From: Galbibacter sp048266365
Lineage (GTDB): Bacteria; Bacteroidota; Bacteroidia; Flavobacteriales; Flavobacteriaceae
Direction: 5' to 3'
Length of the DNA: 64,000 bases
Assembly: GCF_048266365.1 (NCBI RefSeq)
Contig: NZ_JBLWZP010000005.1
Coordinates: 62,001 to 126,000, forward strand
The notes beneath the pieces are model-generated. The model worked only from the letters and a program-made list of their open reading frames with translations, was not told the DNA's origin and did no database searches. Below, in pieces: positions 63,809 to 64,000 of the stretch. The first letter of the stretch is position 1. Each line of letters begins with the position of its first letter. Position numbers and translations under genes: made by a program.

Positions 63809-64000
63809 TGCATTAGTCATCGGCGGGGGCGCATCAGGCCTCCAATGTGCATTGGTTTTAGGTTCCGCGATTAAGGCTCCTTATGCTTCTAATAAGCGCA
63901 TTGGAATAATCATGCATCAGAAAACCTCACATCTACAATCTGCACTTTTGAACAATGTTTTAGGTATTGCATCACAAACTTCAGGAAAAGACATCTTAAG
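63801..64000 (+). CDS. FAD-dependent oxidoreductase, N-terminal part (cut by window edge)
   Basis: About 66 codons are visible from ATG 63801. The N-terminus MYDALVIGGGASGLQCALVL is a GxGxxG dinucleotide-binding motif, followed by LQSALLNNVLGIASQTSGKD. This resembles thioredoxin-reductase-like NAD(P)/FAD enzymes. It overlaps the small membrane gene by 8 nt. Confidence 0.8.
   Translation, partial: MYDALVIGGGASGLQCALVLGSAIKAPYASNKRIGIIMHQKTSHLQSALLNNVLGIASQTSGKDIL

Noticed and set aside
1..64000. tRNA, rRNA, CRISPR arrays, prophage or secretion islands
   Set aside because: No cloverleaf, rRNA segment, repeat array or phage structural gene was recognised in the gaps or frames.

Overview
The window is chromosomal DNA of a member of the Bacteroidota, very probably a marine or environmental Flavobacteriaceae. 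Evidence: gldE-gldD gliding genes next to ssb and mutY; promoters of the Bacteroidota type (TTG, 18-19 nt, TAnnTTTG); almost no Shine-Dalgarno sequences; TonB-dependent receptors; and lineage-typical families (DUF4199, DUF4271, DUF4296, DUF3078, DUF3109, IPExxxVDY). The DNA is AT-rich. I see no rRNA, tRNA or CRISPR array. Most of the window is ordinary core genome, interrupted by one TnpB-only insertion element and one cluster of small repeated RNA-like units.

Layout. 1-2.2 kb: the start of a TonB-dependent receptor and a membrane TPR/HTH regulator. 2.3-3.9 kb: rpmA, rplU (with an extra C-terminal domain) and a DUF4199 protein. 4.2-8.6 kb: a pair of M16 peptidases and an EamA exporter. 8.7-13.3 kb: a metal (probably iron) uptake unit made of a small Cys-motif protein, a TonB receptor, a PepSY membrane protein and a lipoprotein. 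13.4-17 kb: mutY-ssb-gldE-gldD. 17-19.3 kb: HU, a 29-residue basic ribosomal-type protein, and ribonuclease G with a structured leader. 19.3-24.7 kb: a probable D-amino-acid/dipeptide unit (M19 dipeptidase, D-serine dehydratase/D-threonine aldolase-like enzyme, RidA, GntP/DsdX-type permease) and a DUF5009 acyltransferase-like protein. 24.9-27.7 kb: recX, the IS200/IS605-type tnpB element, and the cupin gene whose last codon it abuts. 27.8-32.6 kb: bioB, a membrane MutS-like ATPase, rpsU, a small gene, ruvC and a lipoprotein. 32.8-34.9 kb: a Gfo/Idh/MocA oxidoreductase and then three near-identical minus-strand units, each with a -7 box, an invariant 43-nt core and an intrinsic terminator. 34.9-39.7 kb: a long amidophosphoribosyltransferase, a PfkB kinase, a START protein, rnhA and purN. 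39.8-44.2 kb: acpP, fabF, rnc, IPExxxVDY protein and pyk. 44.3-50.5 kb: a ketosynthase, tyrS, an epimerase, DUF4296, dihydroorotase and a GT2 enzyme. 50.7-58.1 kb: GT39, DUF4271, hemD, dxs, DUF3078 and dgt. 58.5-64 kb: a phosphate-type porin and a PiT transporter with a PhoU-like tail, then DUF3109, MarC, a small membrane protein and the start of an FAD oxidoreductase.

The strongest candidates for something undescribed are the three tandem small RNA genes at 34.31-34.81 kb. Next is the tnpB element, whose inferred ends (TTTAT left, TTCAC right) let the empty site be reconstructed: removing the element restores the neighbouring cupin gene with the same last residue and its own stop codon.
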